From the NCBI RefSeq assembly GCF_007995065.1, contig NZ_VOQR01000001.1, positions 3,227,001-3,291,000 on the forward strand: 64,000 bases of DNA, written 5' to 3'. The position numbers were made by a program, and so were the translations under genes. The DNA is from Sphingomonas ginsenosidivorax (GTDB taxonomy: Bacteria > Pseudomonadota > Alphaproteobacteria > Sphingomonadales > Sphingomonadaceae). The notes under the pieces were generated by a model. The model was not told the origin of the DNA, did not search any database, and worked only from the letters and a program-made list of their open reading frames with translations. Of the stretch, positions 1-8,601 are shown one piece after another. Positions within the stretch are counted from its first letter, which is position 1, and the number at the start of each line of letters is the position of its first letter.

Positions 1-699
1 CTGGTCGGACAGGCCCTTCAGGAAATTGTCGCCGAGCCGCGACCCGCGCGGCCGCGCATTGGTCGCGCTCGCGGTCGATCCGGTACCCTTGGCGGCCGCA
101 GGCTTGGCCTTCGCGCTGGACGCAGCCGCGCGCGACGGCGATTGCGATGCCGAGGCGGACGTCGAGGGTTTCGCCGCGGATTTCGAGGACGCCGCCTTGG
201 CGGGCGTGGCGGCCTTGGTCGGCGCCGGCTTGGCGGGGGTCGGCTTGGTCGGTGCGGGCTTCGCCGGCGTCGGCTTTGGTACCGGCTTCGGCCTGGGCGC
301 GGGGGTCGGCTTGGCGACCGGCTTCGGCTCGGGCTTGGGCTCGGGCTTCGTCGGTACGGGCTTGGCCGGGACCGGCTTCGGCTCGGGCTTCGGCGCGGGT
401 TTCGGCTGGGGCGCGGGCGGGGGCGGCGCGGGAGTCGGTGCAGGCTCGGCCTCTTCCGGCGGCGGCGGCGCGGCATCCTCGGGTGCACCGACGTCGGGCG
501 CGATCGATTCGGCGGGCGGCGTCACGCTCTGCGGTGCGGTCGCCTCGAGCGCGACGTCGGGCACCAGGCTGATCTCGATCGGCTGCTCCTGCAGCTTGGC
601 CGGATTGGGGGTCGCGAGGAAGCCGACCGACAACAGCCCGAACAGGACCGCGTGGCCGACGATCGCGACGCCAAGGCCGATCTTCTCGGTGCGGTCCAT
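1..699 (-). CDS. tolA: TolA-like energy-transducing envelope protein (3' end cut by window edge)
   Basis: TolA bridges the inner-membrane TolQR motor and the periplasmic TolB/Pal proteins, supporting outer-membrane constriction at division. The 233 visible residues begin with a short cytoplasmic MDRTEKIG and one membrane helix at about residues 6-28. A long Pro/Lys/Ala-rich segment with repeated PKP and AKP units follows and would span the periplasm. The C-terminal globular domain lies beyond the window edge. It lies directly downstream of tolR on the same strand. The function comes from architecture plus tol context. A TonB-type protein is the alternative, but tolQ, tolR and ybgC next door argue for TolA. 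Confidence 0.85.
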   Translation of the reverse strand, partial: MDRTEKIGLGVAIVGHAVLFGLLSVGFLATPNPAKLQEQPIEISLVPDVALEATAPQSVTPPAESIAPDVGAPEDAAPPPPEEAEPAPTPAPPPPAPQPKPAPKPEPKPVPAKPVPTKPEPKPEPKPVAKPTPAPRPKPVPKPTPAKPAPTKPTPAKPAPTKAATPAKAASSKSAAKPSTSASASQSPSRAAASSAKAKPAAAKGTGSTASATNARPRGSRLGDNFLKGLSDQ

Positions 700-712
700 C
701 AGCGCGTCGCCA

Positions 713-1159
713 TTACTGCGCGGCGTCCCCGCCGCCTTCGACAGTGACCAGCGCGACGCGGTTGAGCCCGGCGCGGTTGAGCTCGCCCATCACGCGCATG
801 ACGCGCCCGTAATCGAGTTTCCGATCGGCGCGCAGGAAGATCTGCGGGCCCTGCCCGACCGCGCGGCTGGCGGCGATCGCGGCGAGGCGGACGGGAAGCG
901 CATCCTCGCCGATCTCGTCCTTGTCGATGAAGATCCGCCCGGTCTCGTCGAGCGAGACTTCCACCGGCTTCTGCTCCTGGTCGAGCGCTTTTGCGCGCGC
1001 GTCGGGCAGGTTCACGGGGACGCCCGCGGTGAGCAGCGGCGCGGTCACCATGAAGATGATCAGCAGCACCAGCATCACGTCGACCAGCGGCGTGACGTTG
1101 ATGTCCGCCATCGGCGCGCGGCGGCCGCGGCCCCGCGAGGAGGGCAGGTTCATCGCCAC
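713..1159 (-). CDS. tolR: TolR (ExbD/TolR family biopolymer transport protein)
   Basis: TolR forms the proton-harvesting motor with TolQ. The 148-residue protein has a basic N-terminal stretch and a single transmembrane helix containing the family aspartate (D27 in the TPLVDVMLVLL segment), which relays protons. A periplasmic domain ends in GGGDAAQ. It starts one base after the tolQ stop codon, so the two are almost certainly translationally coupled. An alternative start at Met3 is possible. Family membership is clear. The choice of TolR over ExbD rests on the neighbours. Confidence 0.93.
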   Translation of the reverse strand: MAMNLPSSRGRGRRAPMADINVTPLVDVMLVLLIIFMVTAPLLTAGVPVNLPDARAKALDQEQKPVEVSLDETGRIFIDKDEIGEDALPVRLAAIAASRAVGQGPQIFLRADRKLDYGRVMRVMGELNRAGLNRVALVTVEGGGDAAQ

Positions 1160-1160
1160 G

Positions 1161-1853
1161 CTAGCGCGACCCGTCCAGCTGGCGCGAGAGCGTGGTGTGG
1201 AAACCGTCGGCGAAGCGGTTGAGCGCGGCTTCGATGCGGTTGATGCCGTGGCTGAAGCGGTTGTACGCGATCACCGCTGGGATCGCGGCGAACAGCCCGA
1301 TCGCGGTTGCGAACAGCGCCTCGGCGATGCCCGGCGCGACCACCGCCAGCGACGAATTCTGTGCAGAGGCAATGCTGGTGAAGCTGCGCATGATGCCCCA
1401 GACGGTGCCGAACAGCCCGACGAACGGCGCGACCGAGCCGACCGTGGCGAGGATGTTCAGGCGGTCCGACAATTTGTCGATCTCGCCCGCGGTCGCCGCC
1501 CCCATCGAGGTCGCGAGCCGCTCGCGCGTGCCGTTCTTGTCGATCGTGCCGCCGGCGGTCGAGCGGCGCCATTCGGTCACCCCGGCGGCGAACACGCGCG
1601 CCGACGGCAGGTCGTTCTCGCCCTCCGCCTTGTAGAAGACGTCGATGTCCTCAGCCTTCCAGAAGTCGCGTTCGAACCGCGCCATCGCCTTGCGCGTGCG
1701 GCCGATCCGCCGCCAGAACGCGATGATCAGTGCCCAGGTCCAGATGCTGGCGAGCAGCAGCCCGGCCATCACGAACTTGACCACCCAGTCGGCCTGGAGG
1801 AACAGCGCGACCGGCGACAACGTCGCCCCGTCCATGTTGAAAACCGGATTCAT
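1161..1853 (-). CDS. tolQ: TolQ (MotA/TolQ/ExbB proton channel protein)
   Basis: TolQ is the multi-helix stator subunit of the Tol-Pal motor in the inner membrane. The 230-residue protein has an N-terminal helix (about residues 20-45), a cytoplasmic loop, and the conserved pair of helices bearing VAPFVGLFGTVWGIM and IGLFAAIPAVIAYN, typical of ExbB/TolQ. I chose the ATG at 1853 because it overlaps the ybgC stop as ATGA. An in-frame ATG five codons upstream (1868) is the alternative. The order ybgC-tolQ-tolR-tolA matches the standard tol-pal operon. Confidence 0.93.
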   Translation of the reverse strand: MNPVFNMDGATLSPVALFLQADWVVKFVMAGLLLASIWTWALIIAFWRRIGRTRKAMARFERDFWKAEDIDVFYKAEGENDLPSARVFAAGVTEWRRSTAGGTIDKNGTRERLATSMGAATAGEIDKLSDRLNILATVGSVAPFVGLFGTVWGIMRSFTSIASAQNSSLAVVAPGIAEALFATAIGLFAAIPAVIAYNRFSHGINRIEAALNRFADGFHTTLSRQLDGSR

Positions 1854-2302
1854 GAGTCCCCCTGCCAAACGAGGCGTTCGTAGATGTCGGTCCAGGCGCG
1901 CGGTTGCCGCTTCGGACGGCCGCCGGCCGCGACCATCGCCGCGACGACGTCCGCCTCGGCGAGAACAACCCCGTCGCGCATGACTCGTTGATGAATGGAG
2001 ACGCTCGCCGCGCGCACCTGCTTGAGGCGCGAGACGATGAGCAGCGCATCGTCGAGCCGCGCGGGCGCGGCATAGCGGATGTTCAGGCTGGCGACCGCAT
2101 AGGCGCCCTCGCCGGCTTCGTGGGTCGCCCGCTGGTCGATGCCCGCGACGCGCAGCATGTCGGAACGCGCGCGCTCCATGTAGCGCAGATAGTTGGCGTG
2201 ATAGACCACGCCCGACAGGTCGGTATCCTCGAAATAGACGCGCACCGGAAACCGGTGTTCGCGCCCGTCGAAGCGTCCCGCTGTCGGCAAGTCCTGTCCC
2301 AT
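1850..2302 (-). CDS. ybgC: YbgC acyl-CoA thioesterase, tol-pal associated
   Basis: This is a 150-residue single-domain hotdog-fold thioesterase. It carries the 4HBT signature VYFEDTDLSGVVYHANY, with the catalytic-site Asp at residue 28 and His at 35. In other proteobacteria YbgC hydrolyses short-chain or malonyl-type acyl-CoA and associates with phospholipid-synthesis proteins. Its exact substrate here cannot be read from sequence. It is the first gene of the tol operon and overlaps tolQ by four bases. The upstream gap to the next gene holds only a short palindromic repeat. Confidence 0.92.
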   Translation of the reverse strand: MGQDLPTAGRFDGREHRFPVRVYFEDTDLSGVVYHANYLRYMERARSDMLRVAGIDQRATHEAGEGAYAVASLNIRYAAPARLDDALLIVSRLKQVRAASVSIHQRVMRDGVVLAEADVVAAMVAAGGRPKRQPRAWTDIYERLVWQGDS

Positions 2303-2357
2303 TGCCGACCCGTTAACCGAAGCGGGCGTGGGATTAAAGGGTTAGGGTGGCTTCGGT

Positions 2358-2433
2358 GCTCCTGCGGAAGCAGGAGCCCAGGGTTTCACGCGCTGCGGCC
2401 CGTGACCCTGGATTCCTGCGTTCGCAGGAACAC
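2358..2433. repeat. Palindrome pair (CCTGCG.CGCAGG type)
   Basis: Two short hairpins in opposite orientation are separated by about 30 bases. The left one is GCTCCTGCGGAAGCAGGAGC and the right one contains TTCCTGCGTTCGCAGGAA. The layout matches the pairs at 6815, 36966 and 49285, with a different core. It occupies the gap upstream of ybgC. Confidence 0.7.
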
Positions 2434-2459
2434 CGGGGGGGTTACTGGACGACGCGGGT

Positions 2460-3227
2460 TTACTGGAAGACGCTGGGGTCGAGTTCGAGCCGCGGGCGCG
2501 AGGCCACCGGGACGCTCGGCTGCGACACCGGCTGCAGGCGCGCCTGGGTGATCGTCATAACGGGCGTGTTCGCGGCATATTGGCGGCTCGCGAACAGCGG
2601 CGTCGGCTTGGGCGCCGGCGTCGCACGGCCGCGCCAGGCGTCATAGGCGCGGTAGAAATCGGTGAACGGGCGCTCGAGCGCGGGCAGCCGCTCGGCGGCG
2701 AACGCGGGCATGCGCTCCGCCGAGACGATCGCGCCGTCGGACAGGATCGTGCTCGCCGTCGCGCAGAACGCATCGCGCGCGGGGCTCTGCGAGAAGAAAT
2801 TGTAGAGCCGCGTCATCGAATCGTCGTAGCGGTCCTGCCAGTCGCCGCCGCCAGCCTTGTATTCCTTGGCATAGGTCGCCTCGGCCTTGGTCAGCACCGG
2901 CTTCTGCGCGGCGAGCATGGCGTTGTAGCCGGCGACGATCGTCGCTTCCTGCGGGCCGCGGCAGGCCAGCGCGGCGACGTTGAGTGCGGCGCGCAGGTGC
3001 CAGATCGTCGCGGCGGGCGTCAGGTTGCGGTTGGGCGTCGGATAGGAGCCGTCGGGCAGCGCGACCGGGATCACCATCCCGGGGAAGGCGCCCTTGGGCA
3101 TCGGCGGCGCGACGACCGGCACCATGACCTTGGGCGGCGTGACCGTTGCGATCTCCTGGCGCGATGCGCACCCCGCCAGCAAGGCGGCGACGGAAACGGA
3201 CACTAGTACACGATTCATCGACATCAC
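2460..3227 (-). CDS. Putative outer-membrane lipoprotein of unknown function
   Basis: The 255-residue protein has a lipoprotein signal: basic start, hydrophobic run, and lipobox LLAGC with the acylated Cys at residue 20. The next residue is Ala, so retention at the inner membrane by the Asp+2 rule is not indicated. The mature part contains a Pro/Val-rich segment (TPPKVMVPVVAPPMPKG) and a mostly helical body with no motif I recognise. Start codons at Met1, Met2 or Met4 all fit. I do not know its function. It appears to be a stand-alone gene convergent with none of its neighbours. Confidence 0.75.
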   Translation of the reverse strand: MMSMNRVLVSVSVAALLAGCASRQEIATVTPPKVMVPVVAPPMPKGAFPGMVIPVALPDGSYPTPNRNLTPAATIWHLRAALNVAALACRGPQEATIVAGYNAMLAAQKPVLTKAEATYAKEYKAGGGDWQDRYDDSMTRLYNFFSQSPARDAFCATASTILSDGAIVSAERMPAFAAERLPALERPFTDFYRAYDAWRGRATPAPKPTPLFASRQYAANTPVMTITQARLQPVSQPSVPVASRPRLELDPSVFQ

Positions 3228-3343
3228 CTCGCTGGCCCCCCGGCGTCCCGATTAGTGGCACGCCAAGGTTAACAGCGGGTAAGTGGGCGCAGGTTTTGCG
3301 GTGGCGTGCCCCCGCCCCGCGCCCGAATCAGACCGCGCCCGGA

Positions 3344-4426
3344 TCAGGCCGCGCGGGCCTCCAGCGCGCTGGCGGCTTCGGCCATCAGCGACGCGATGAT
3401 GTCCGCGACGGGCTCTTCCTTCTTGACCATGCCGACCGACTGTCCGGCCATCACCGAGCCATGCTCGATATCGCCGTCGATCACCGCGCGGCGAAGGGCC
3501 CCCGCCCAGTAATGCTCGATCTGCAGCTGCGCCTCCATCATCTCGACGCGGCCGGCGTCGAGATGGCCGGCGACCTCGCGCTGCTTGGCGGTGAAGAGCT
3601 CGCCCGCGGCATTCTTGAGCGCGCGGACCGGGATGACGGGCAGGCGCGAGTCGAGCTGGACGCTCGCCACCGCGTCGCGCGCGGACGCGCGGATGAACGC
3701 CTTCTTGAAATTGGGGTGCGCGATCGATTCGGTGCCGCAGACGAAACGCGTACCGAGCTGCACGCCCGCCGCGCCCTGGTCGAGATACCCTGCGATCGCC
3801 TCGCCGCGGCCGATGCCGCCGGCGACGAAGACGGGGATCTGGTCGGCGATCTCGGGCAGCATCTCCTGTGCGAGCACGCTGGTCGAGACCGGGCCGATAT
3901 GGCCGCCAGCCTCCATCCCCTCGATCACCAGCGCATCGACGCCGCTGCGGATCAGCTTCTTGGCCAGCGACAGCGCGGGGGCGAAGGCGATGAGCTTGGC
4001 GCCGCCCCCGTCTTCTCTTGGCGCCTTGATCGCCTCGATGCTGCCCTTGGGCGGCAGCCCGCCGGCGAGGACGATGTGCGTGACCTTGTGGCTAGCGCAG
4101 ACCTCGATCAGCGCGAACAGGTCGGGGTGCATGGTGATCAGGTTCACGCCGAACGGCTTGTCCGTCAGCGCCTTGGTCGCGGCGATCTCCGCGTCGAGCA
4201 GCGCGGTCGTCATCGCACCGCAGGCGATCACGCCGAATCCGCCGGCGTTCGAGATCGCGGAGACGAGGTTGCGCTCGCTGACCCACGACATCGCGCCGCC
4301 GAGGATCGCGACCTCGGACCCGAGAAACGCTGCGCCGCGCGCCATGCGGCGGGCGAGTCTCTCCTCCCCTATCGTGGTGGCGGCAGGAGCGGAGGACGTA
4401 TCGGTGGGGGCGAGCGTATCGGTCAT
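3344..4426 (-). CDS. NAD(P)H-dependent flavin oxidoreductase, nitronate monooxygenase family
   Basis: This is a 360-residue TIM-barrel FMN enzyme of the nitronate monooxygenase / 2-nitropropane dioxygenase family. The family signatures GMEAGGHIGP (with the conserved His at about 176) and AGGIGRGEAIAGYLDQGA are intact. Members oxidise alkyl nitronates or act as NADH:quinone reductases, and sequence alone does not separate these. The start at 4426 (MTDTLAPTD) was chosen over an upstream ATG at 4474 because homologous sequence begins after it and the upstream part runs into an intergenic repeat. Confidence 0.85.
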   Translation of the reverse strand: MTDTLAPTDTSSAPAATTIGEERLARRMARGAAFLGSEVAILGGAMSWVSERNLVSAISNAGGFGVIACGAMTTALLDAEIAATKALTDKPFGVNLITMHPDLFALIEVCASHKVTHIVLAGGLPPKGSIEAIKAPREDGGGAKLIAFAPALSLAKKLIRSGVDALVIEGMEAGGHIGPVSTSVLAQEMLPEIADQIPVFVAGGIGRGEAIAGYLDQGAAGVQLGTRFVCGTESIAHPNFKKAFIRASARDAVASVQLDSRLPVIPVRALKNAAGELFTAKQREVAGHLDAGRVEMMEAQLQIEHYWAGALRRAVIDGDIEHGSVMAGQSVGMVKKEEPVADIIASLMAEAASALEARAA

Positions 4427-4474
4427 CGGGGCCTCATGCCCTCCCGTCGCGCAATCCGCAATTCGACTTCGCAA

Positions 4475-4597
4475 ATCCTCCCCCGCCAGGGGGAGGTGGC
4501 GCCGAAGGCGTCGGAGGGGGAGGACACCGAGCGGGCGTTTCGCTTTCCGCCCCCTCCGTCACGCTGCGCGCGCCACCTCCCCCTGGCGGGGGAGGAT
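4475..4597. repeat. Family A inverted-repeat element, copy 1
   Basis: The element is about 123 bp with near-perfect terminal inverted repeats. It begins ATCCTCCCCCGCCAGGGGGA and ends with its complement. Each arm is itself a hairpin (CCCCCGCCAGGGGG). The centre includes GGAGGGGG and CCCCCTCCGTCACGCTGCG. The same element recurs at 24555, 36082, 55512, 57285 and 63791. This copy lies between the flavoprotein gene and lysC. Confidence 0.9.
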
Positions 4598-4598
4598 C

Positions 4599-5861
4599 TT
4601 AGGCCGCGTCCTCGGCGTCGAGGCCGTAGGCGGTGTGCAGTACGCGGACCGCGAGTTCGGTATAGTCCTCTTCGATCAGCACGCTGACCTTGATCTCGGA
4701 CGTCGCGATCGCCTGGATGTTGATGCCGCGCTCGCCGAGCGTGGTGAACATCGTCGCGGCGACGCCGGCGTGGCTGCGCATGCCGACGCCGACCACCGAC
4801 ACCTTGGCGACGCGGGTGTCGTGGACGACGGTGGCATAGCCGATCGCGTCCTTCGCCTTGTCGAGCACGTCGAGCGAGCGCGCGAGGTCGGCGGCGGGGA
4901 CGGTGAAGGTGACGTCGGTCGACTTCGTCCCGCCGTTCGCGTGCGCGACGTTCTGCACGATCATGTCGACGTTGATCCCGGCGTCGGCGAGCGGCGCGAA
5001 GATCGCGGCGACCGAGCCCGGCCGGTCGCTGACCTGCGTCAGCGTGATCTTCGCCTCGTTCTTGTCGTGCGCGATGCCGGTGATGAGCTGGCGTTCCATG
5101 TCGTCGATTTCCTCTTCGCCCACGATCAAAGTACCGCGATGGCCGTCATTGGTGTCGCCATCCTCGAACGAGGACAGCACGCGCACGCGCACGTTTTCCT
5201 TCATCGCCAGGCCGACCGAGCGGGTCTGCAGCACCTTGGCGCCGACGCTGGCGAGTTCCAGCATCTCTTCGTACGTCACCTTCGACAGCTTGCGCGCGCG
5301 CGGCACGATGCGCGGGTCGGTGGTATAGACGCCGTCGACGTCGGTGTAGATGTCGCAGCGATCGGCCTTCATCGCCGCCGCCATCGCCACCGCAGACGTG
5401 TCCGAGCCGCCGCGGCCGAGCGTCGAGACGCGCTGCCCGTCGGCGACGCCCTGGAAGCCCGGGATCACCGCGACCACGCCGGCGGCGAGGCTGGCGTCGA
5501 GCTCGGCGGTATCGATCTCGCCGATGCGGGCAGAGGCGTGCGCGTCCGACGTGTTGATCGGGAGCTGCCAGCCGAGCCAGCTGCGCGCCGGCACGCCCGC
5601 CGCCTGGAGCGCGATCGCGAGCAGGCCGCTCGTGATCTGTTCGCCGGCCGAGACGACGACGTCATATTCCTTCGCGTCGTAGAGCGACGAGGCCTCGCGG
5701 CAGAAATTGACGAGGCGATCGGTCTCGCCCGCCATCGCCGAGACGACGACCGCGACCTGGTTGCCGGCATTGACCTCGCGCTTCACGCGCTGCGCGACGT
5801 TTCGGATCCGCTCGATCCCGGCCATCGACGTGCCGCCGAACTTCATCACGATACGGGCCAA
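4599..5861 (-). CDS. lysC: Aspartate kinase
   Basis: The enzyme phosphorylates aspartate, the committed step to lysine, threonine and methionine. The 420-residue protein has the amino-acid-kinase motif MKFGGTSMAG at the N terminus and a catalytic domain to about residue 240. Two ACT domains at the C terminus probably sense end-product amino acids. I chose the TTG at 5861 (MARIVMKFGG) because AAGGGA lies about 10 bases upstream. The ATG at MKFGG is the alternative. It is divergent from ubiG across about 50 bases. thrC, a later step of the same pathway, lies at 22276. Confidence 0.95.
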   Translation of the reverse strand: MARIVMKFGGTSMAGIERIRNVAQRVKREVNAGNQVAVVVSAMAGETDRLVNFCREASSLYDAKEYDVVVSAGEQITSGLLAIALQAAGVPARSWLGWQLPINTSDAHASARIGEIDTAELDASLAAGVVAVIPGFQGVADGQRVSTLGRGGSDTSAVAMAAAMKADRCDIYTDVDGVYTTDPRIVPRARKLSKVTYEEMLELASVGAKVLQTRSVGLAMKENVRVRVLSSFEDGDTNDGHRGTLIVGEEEIDDMERQLITGIAHDKNEAKITLTQVSDRPGSVAAIFAPLADAGINVDMIVQNVAHANGGTKSTDVTFTVPAADLARSLDVLDKAKDAIGYATVVHDTRVAKVSVVGVGMRSHAGVAATMFTTLGERGINIQAIATSEIKVSVLIEEDYTELAVRVLHTAYGLDAEDAA

Positions 5862-5910
5862 GTGCGCAAATCCCTTTGGGTCGAAGCGGCGGCCCTGATA
5901 GGTAGCGCGC

Positions 5911-6651
5911 ATGATACTGGCAAGCGACACCCGCACGAACGCAACAATCGATCCGAAGGAAGCCGCGCATTTCGGCGCGATGGCGGCGGAATGGTGGGAT
6001 CCGAAGGGCTCGTCGGCGATGCTGCACAAGCTCAACCCGGCGCGGCTGCGCTATATCCGCGAACAGGTCGACGCGCATTGGGGTGGTGACACGACGCGGT
6101 TCACCCCGCTCGAGGGGCGTACCGCACTCGACGTCGGGTGTGGCGCGGGACTGTTGTGCGAGCCGCTCGCGCGGCTGGGTGCCGCGGTGACGGGGATCGA
6201 TGCCGCGCCCGAGAATATCACGGTCGCCGAGGCACACGCCGCGCAGGGCGGGCTCGCGATCGACTATCGCGCCTGCGGTGTCGAGACGATGACCGGCCAG
6301 TTCGACCTGGTGACCAGCCTGGAGGTGATCGAGCATGTCACCGATCCGGCGGGGTTCGTGCGCGGGCTGGCGGGCGCGGTCGCGGACGGCGGGCTGCTGA
6401 TCCTGTCGACGCCGAACCGGACGCCGCTGTCGAAGCTCGCGCTGATCGCGGTGGCGGAGGGGACCGGCCGGATCCCACGCGGCACGCACGACTGGGACCG
6501 GTTCCTGACGCCCGAGGAACTGACCGCCCTGCTGGTGGCGGCGGGGCTGCGCGTGGTCGATACGCGCGGGCTGGTCTTCTCGCCGGCGACCGGGTTCGCG
6601 CTGGGGGACTCGGTGGCGCTCGATTATTTCCTGACGGCGGTGAAGGATTGA
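5911..6651 (+). CDS. ubiG: UbiG, ubiquinone biosynthesis O-methyltransferase
   Basis: UbiG performs both O-methylations of ubiquinone synthesis with S-adenosylmethionine. The 246-residue protein has the UbiG N-terminal signature (FGAMAAEWWDPKGSSAMLHKLN) and SAM motif I LDVGCGAGLL at residues 73-82. The hydrophobic/basic membrane-associating stretch follows in the second half. Length matches the family. Its start lies close to the divergent lysC start, so the two probably share a promoter region. Confidence 0.95.
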   Translation: MILASDTRTNATIDPKEAAHFGAMAAEWWDPKGSSAMLHKLNPARLRYIREQVDAHWGGDTTRFTPLEGRTALDVGCGAGLLCEPLARLGAAVTGIDAAPENITVAEAHAAQGGLAIDYRACGVETMTGQFDLVTSLEVIEHVTDPAGFVRGLAGAVADGGLLILSTPNRTPLSKLALIAVAEGTGRIPRGTHDWDRFLTPEELTALLVAAGLRVVDTRGLVFSPATGFALGDSVALDYFLTAVKD

Positions 6652-6679
6652 AGCCGGGCGGGTGGATCCCAGGGCGTAC

Positions 6680-6784
6680 CACCCCGGCGGAGGCCGGGGC
6701 CCAAATGGGAACGCTCGCGAACTGAGCGCAGCGTGTCCTCACCAGGACCTCACCAACTGGGCCCCGGCCTTCGCCGGGGTGGTG
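6680..6784. repeat. Palindrome pair, CCCCGGC.GCCGGGG type, copy 1
   Basis: Two inverted copies of a GC-rich hairpin (ACCCCGGCGGAGGCCGGGGC, and its near-complement ending GCCGGGGTGGT) flank about 50 bases downstream of ubiG. A second copy of this family lies at 54043-54150. Confidence 0.8.
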
Positions 6785-6814
6785 GAGGGGTGACGGGCAC
6801 CGTTTCCCAACCCT

Positions 6815-6867
6815 GTTCCCCCGCGAAGGCGGGGGTCCAGACTGGGCCCCCGCCTGCGCGGGGGAAC
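6815..6867. repeat. Palindrome pair, CCCCCGC.GCGGGGG type, copy 1
   Basis: Two hairpins, CCCCCGCGAAGGCGGGGG and its inverted mate, are almost back to back. The right arm ends immediately before the ATG of the decayed glycosyltransferase. Related pairs lie at 36966 and 49285. Confidence 0.8.
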
Positions 6868-7446
6868 ATGATGGCCTGGGCGACGCTCGCGATCATCTTC
6901 ATGGCGCTCGCTCTCCTGCGACCTGTGGACCATGACGAGAGCCAGTATGTCGCAGCAACCGTCCTGACCACGCACGGGCTGCTGCCGTACCGCGACTTCG
7001 CCTATCTGCAGACGCCGTTGCAGCCATTCCTGTTCGCGCCGATCGCGGGGCCGTGGACGTGGCCCGCGCTGCGGATCGCCAACGCGCTGCTGGGGGGGCG
7101 CGGCGGTCGCCTTCACGCACGCGGCGATGCGCGCGGCGGGAGCCGGGCCGAGACCGGCGCTGCTCGCCGATCGCGCTGTTCGCGGGATGCGACATCCTGT
7201 TGTTCGGGATCGGGACCGCGCGCAACGATGCGCTGCCGGTCGCGTTGCTGGCGGCCGGCTGCACGTGCTGTCGCGCGACCGGGCGGACTTCGCGCCGGGA
7301 ACGGTGATCCTGACGGGTGGGGAGTCCGCGGCGACCGCGGGGGACCCGGCGCTCGATGCGGCGATGGTCCGGGGGCGCCGGATCGGCGGCGCGGGCCGGT
7401 TCAGCCTGTACGCGACGCCCGCTTCGCCGCAACCAGCCCGGCATAA
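6868..7446 (+). pseudogene. Decayed GT-C-type membrane glycosyltransferase
   Basis: The first about 75 codons read MMAWATLAIIFMALALLRPV, then DHDESQYVAATVLTTHGLL, then PYRDFAYLQTPLQPFLFAP. That is the start of a polytopic GT-C (PMT/ArnT-like) glycosyltransferase, with the acidic pair in DHDES. After ANALLG, at a run of seven Gs, the frame is lost. Coding-like sequence continues in a second frame (AAVAFTHAAMRAAGAG), then a third (LFAGCDILLFGIGTARNDAL). It returns to the second frame for a plausible C terminus (SRDRADFAPGTVILTGGESA). Most expected membrane helices are missing. I read this as several frameshifts plus a large internal deletion. The tail overlaps the end of the convergent GT4 gene. 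Confidence 0.75.
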
Positions 7447-8594
7447 TAGTCCATGAGCTCGACCGCATGCTCGCGGTCGCTGCGCACCCGCGCGGCAGCG
7501 ACGCAGGCCGTACGGCGCAGCATCGCCGAATCGCGCGCGTAGAGCCGGCCGATCGCGTTCGCCGCGGCGCCGGCGTCCCGCGCGGTGTAGAGCTCGCTGG
7601 TCAGCGGGTCGGCGACCTCGGCGCAGCCGCCGGTGTCGGGGACGATCAGCGGCAGGCCCGACGCCATCGCCTCCGACGCGACCAGCCCGAAGGGTTCCGC
7701 CTCCGACCCGTGGATCAGCGCGTCGCAGCTCGCCATGATCCGCGCGAGCCGTTCGCGGTCATAGACCGGCGCGAACATGCGGATGTGCGGCGATCCGCCG
7801 ATGCGGCGTTCGATCGCGCGGGTCTGCGCGCCGGTGCCGATCAGGATCAGCCCGATCGGCAGCGTGGTGCCCGCGCGCGTCGCGGCGTCGACGACCAGAG
7901 GCCAGCGCTTCTCGCCGTGATGCCGCCCGAGTCCGAGCAGCAGCATCGCATCCTCGGGCAGCCCGCACTGTGCAAGCAGCGAACGGCGCAGCCGCGGATC
8001 GCGCAGCGTCGGCGAGAAATGCCCGCGCTCGATCCCCAGCGGCATCGCCGCGTCGATCCGCAGGCCGCGCGCGCGCAGCCGCTTCTCCAGCGCCGGGCCG
8101 TTGGTGACGACCGCGTCGTACTTGACGAGGAAGCGGCGCATGTACCGGCTGTACCAGCCGAACGCCTGTTCGATCCGCTCGTGGCTCGCGACGCCCGAGA
8201 ACCAGCGCTGCGCATAGGCGGCGATGTTGTCGTTGTGCATGAAGAAGACCTTCACCGCCTGACGGTCCCAGCCGCCCCGCCAGTCGCCGACGAACCAGGC
8301 AGGGCGCCAGGGCGAGCAGCTCTCGACGACGTCGGGCTCGAGATCGTCGAGCAGGTCGTGGATCGCGCGGCGGTCCCAGAACAGCCCGTAATTGCTGTCG
8401 AACGGCATCGCGGGCGATTTGAGGTAGATGACGCGGCCGCCGCCGGGGCGCTCCTCGATCCGGTCCTCGCGGCCGGGCGCGACGACGATCAGCTCGTGGC
8501 CCAAGTCGGACAGGATGCCGATCTTGCGGTCGACATAGGTGCGCACCCCGCCGCCGGCCGGCGAGTAGAATTCGTTGACGTCGACGATCCGCAT
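7401..8594 (-). CDS. GT4-family glycosyltransferase
   Basis: The 397-residue GT-B-fold retaining glycosyltransferase has an N-terminal acceptor domain with the glycine loop SPAGGGVRTY (residues 11-20). The C-terminal GT1/GT4 donor-binding domain carries the EX7E motif, E300 to E308 in EPFGLVASE. It resembles sulfolipid/phosphatidyl-myo-inositol mannosyltransferase-type enzymes in general form; the substrate cannot be assigned. It lies seven bases downstream of the DUF2141 gene on the same strand, so they are probably co-transcribed. Confidence 0.88.
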   Translation of the reverse strand: MRIVDVNEFYSPAGGGVRTYVDRKIGILSDLGHELIVVAPGREDRIEERPGGGRVIYLKSPAMPFDSNYGLFWDRRAIHDLLDDLEPDVVESCSPWRPAWFVGDWRGGWDRQAVKVFFMHNDNIAAYAQRWFSGVASHERIEQAFGWYSRYMRRFLVKYDAVVTNGPALEKRLRARGLRIDAAMPLGIERGHFSPTLRDPRLRRSLLAQCGLPEDAMLLLGLGRHHGEKRWPLVVDAATRAGTTLPIGLILIGTGAQTRAIERRIGGSPHIRMFAPVYDRERLARIMASCDALIHGSEAEPFGLVASEAMASGLPLIVPDTGGCAEVADPLTSELYTARDAGAAANAIGRLYARDSAMLRRTACVAAARVRSDREHAVELMDYYAGLVAAKRASRTG

Positions 8595-8601
8595 CGCCGC
8601 C

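Noticed and set aside
1..1222. Plus-strand Gly/Ala-rich frame across tolA and tolR
   Set aside because: It is the antisense of the Pro/Lys/Ala-rich TolA repeat and of tolR.
4475..4597. CRISPR array or insertion sequence at the repeated GC-rich elements
   Set aside because: There is no regular spacer structure and no open frame inside; copies are dispersed singly between genes.
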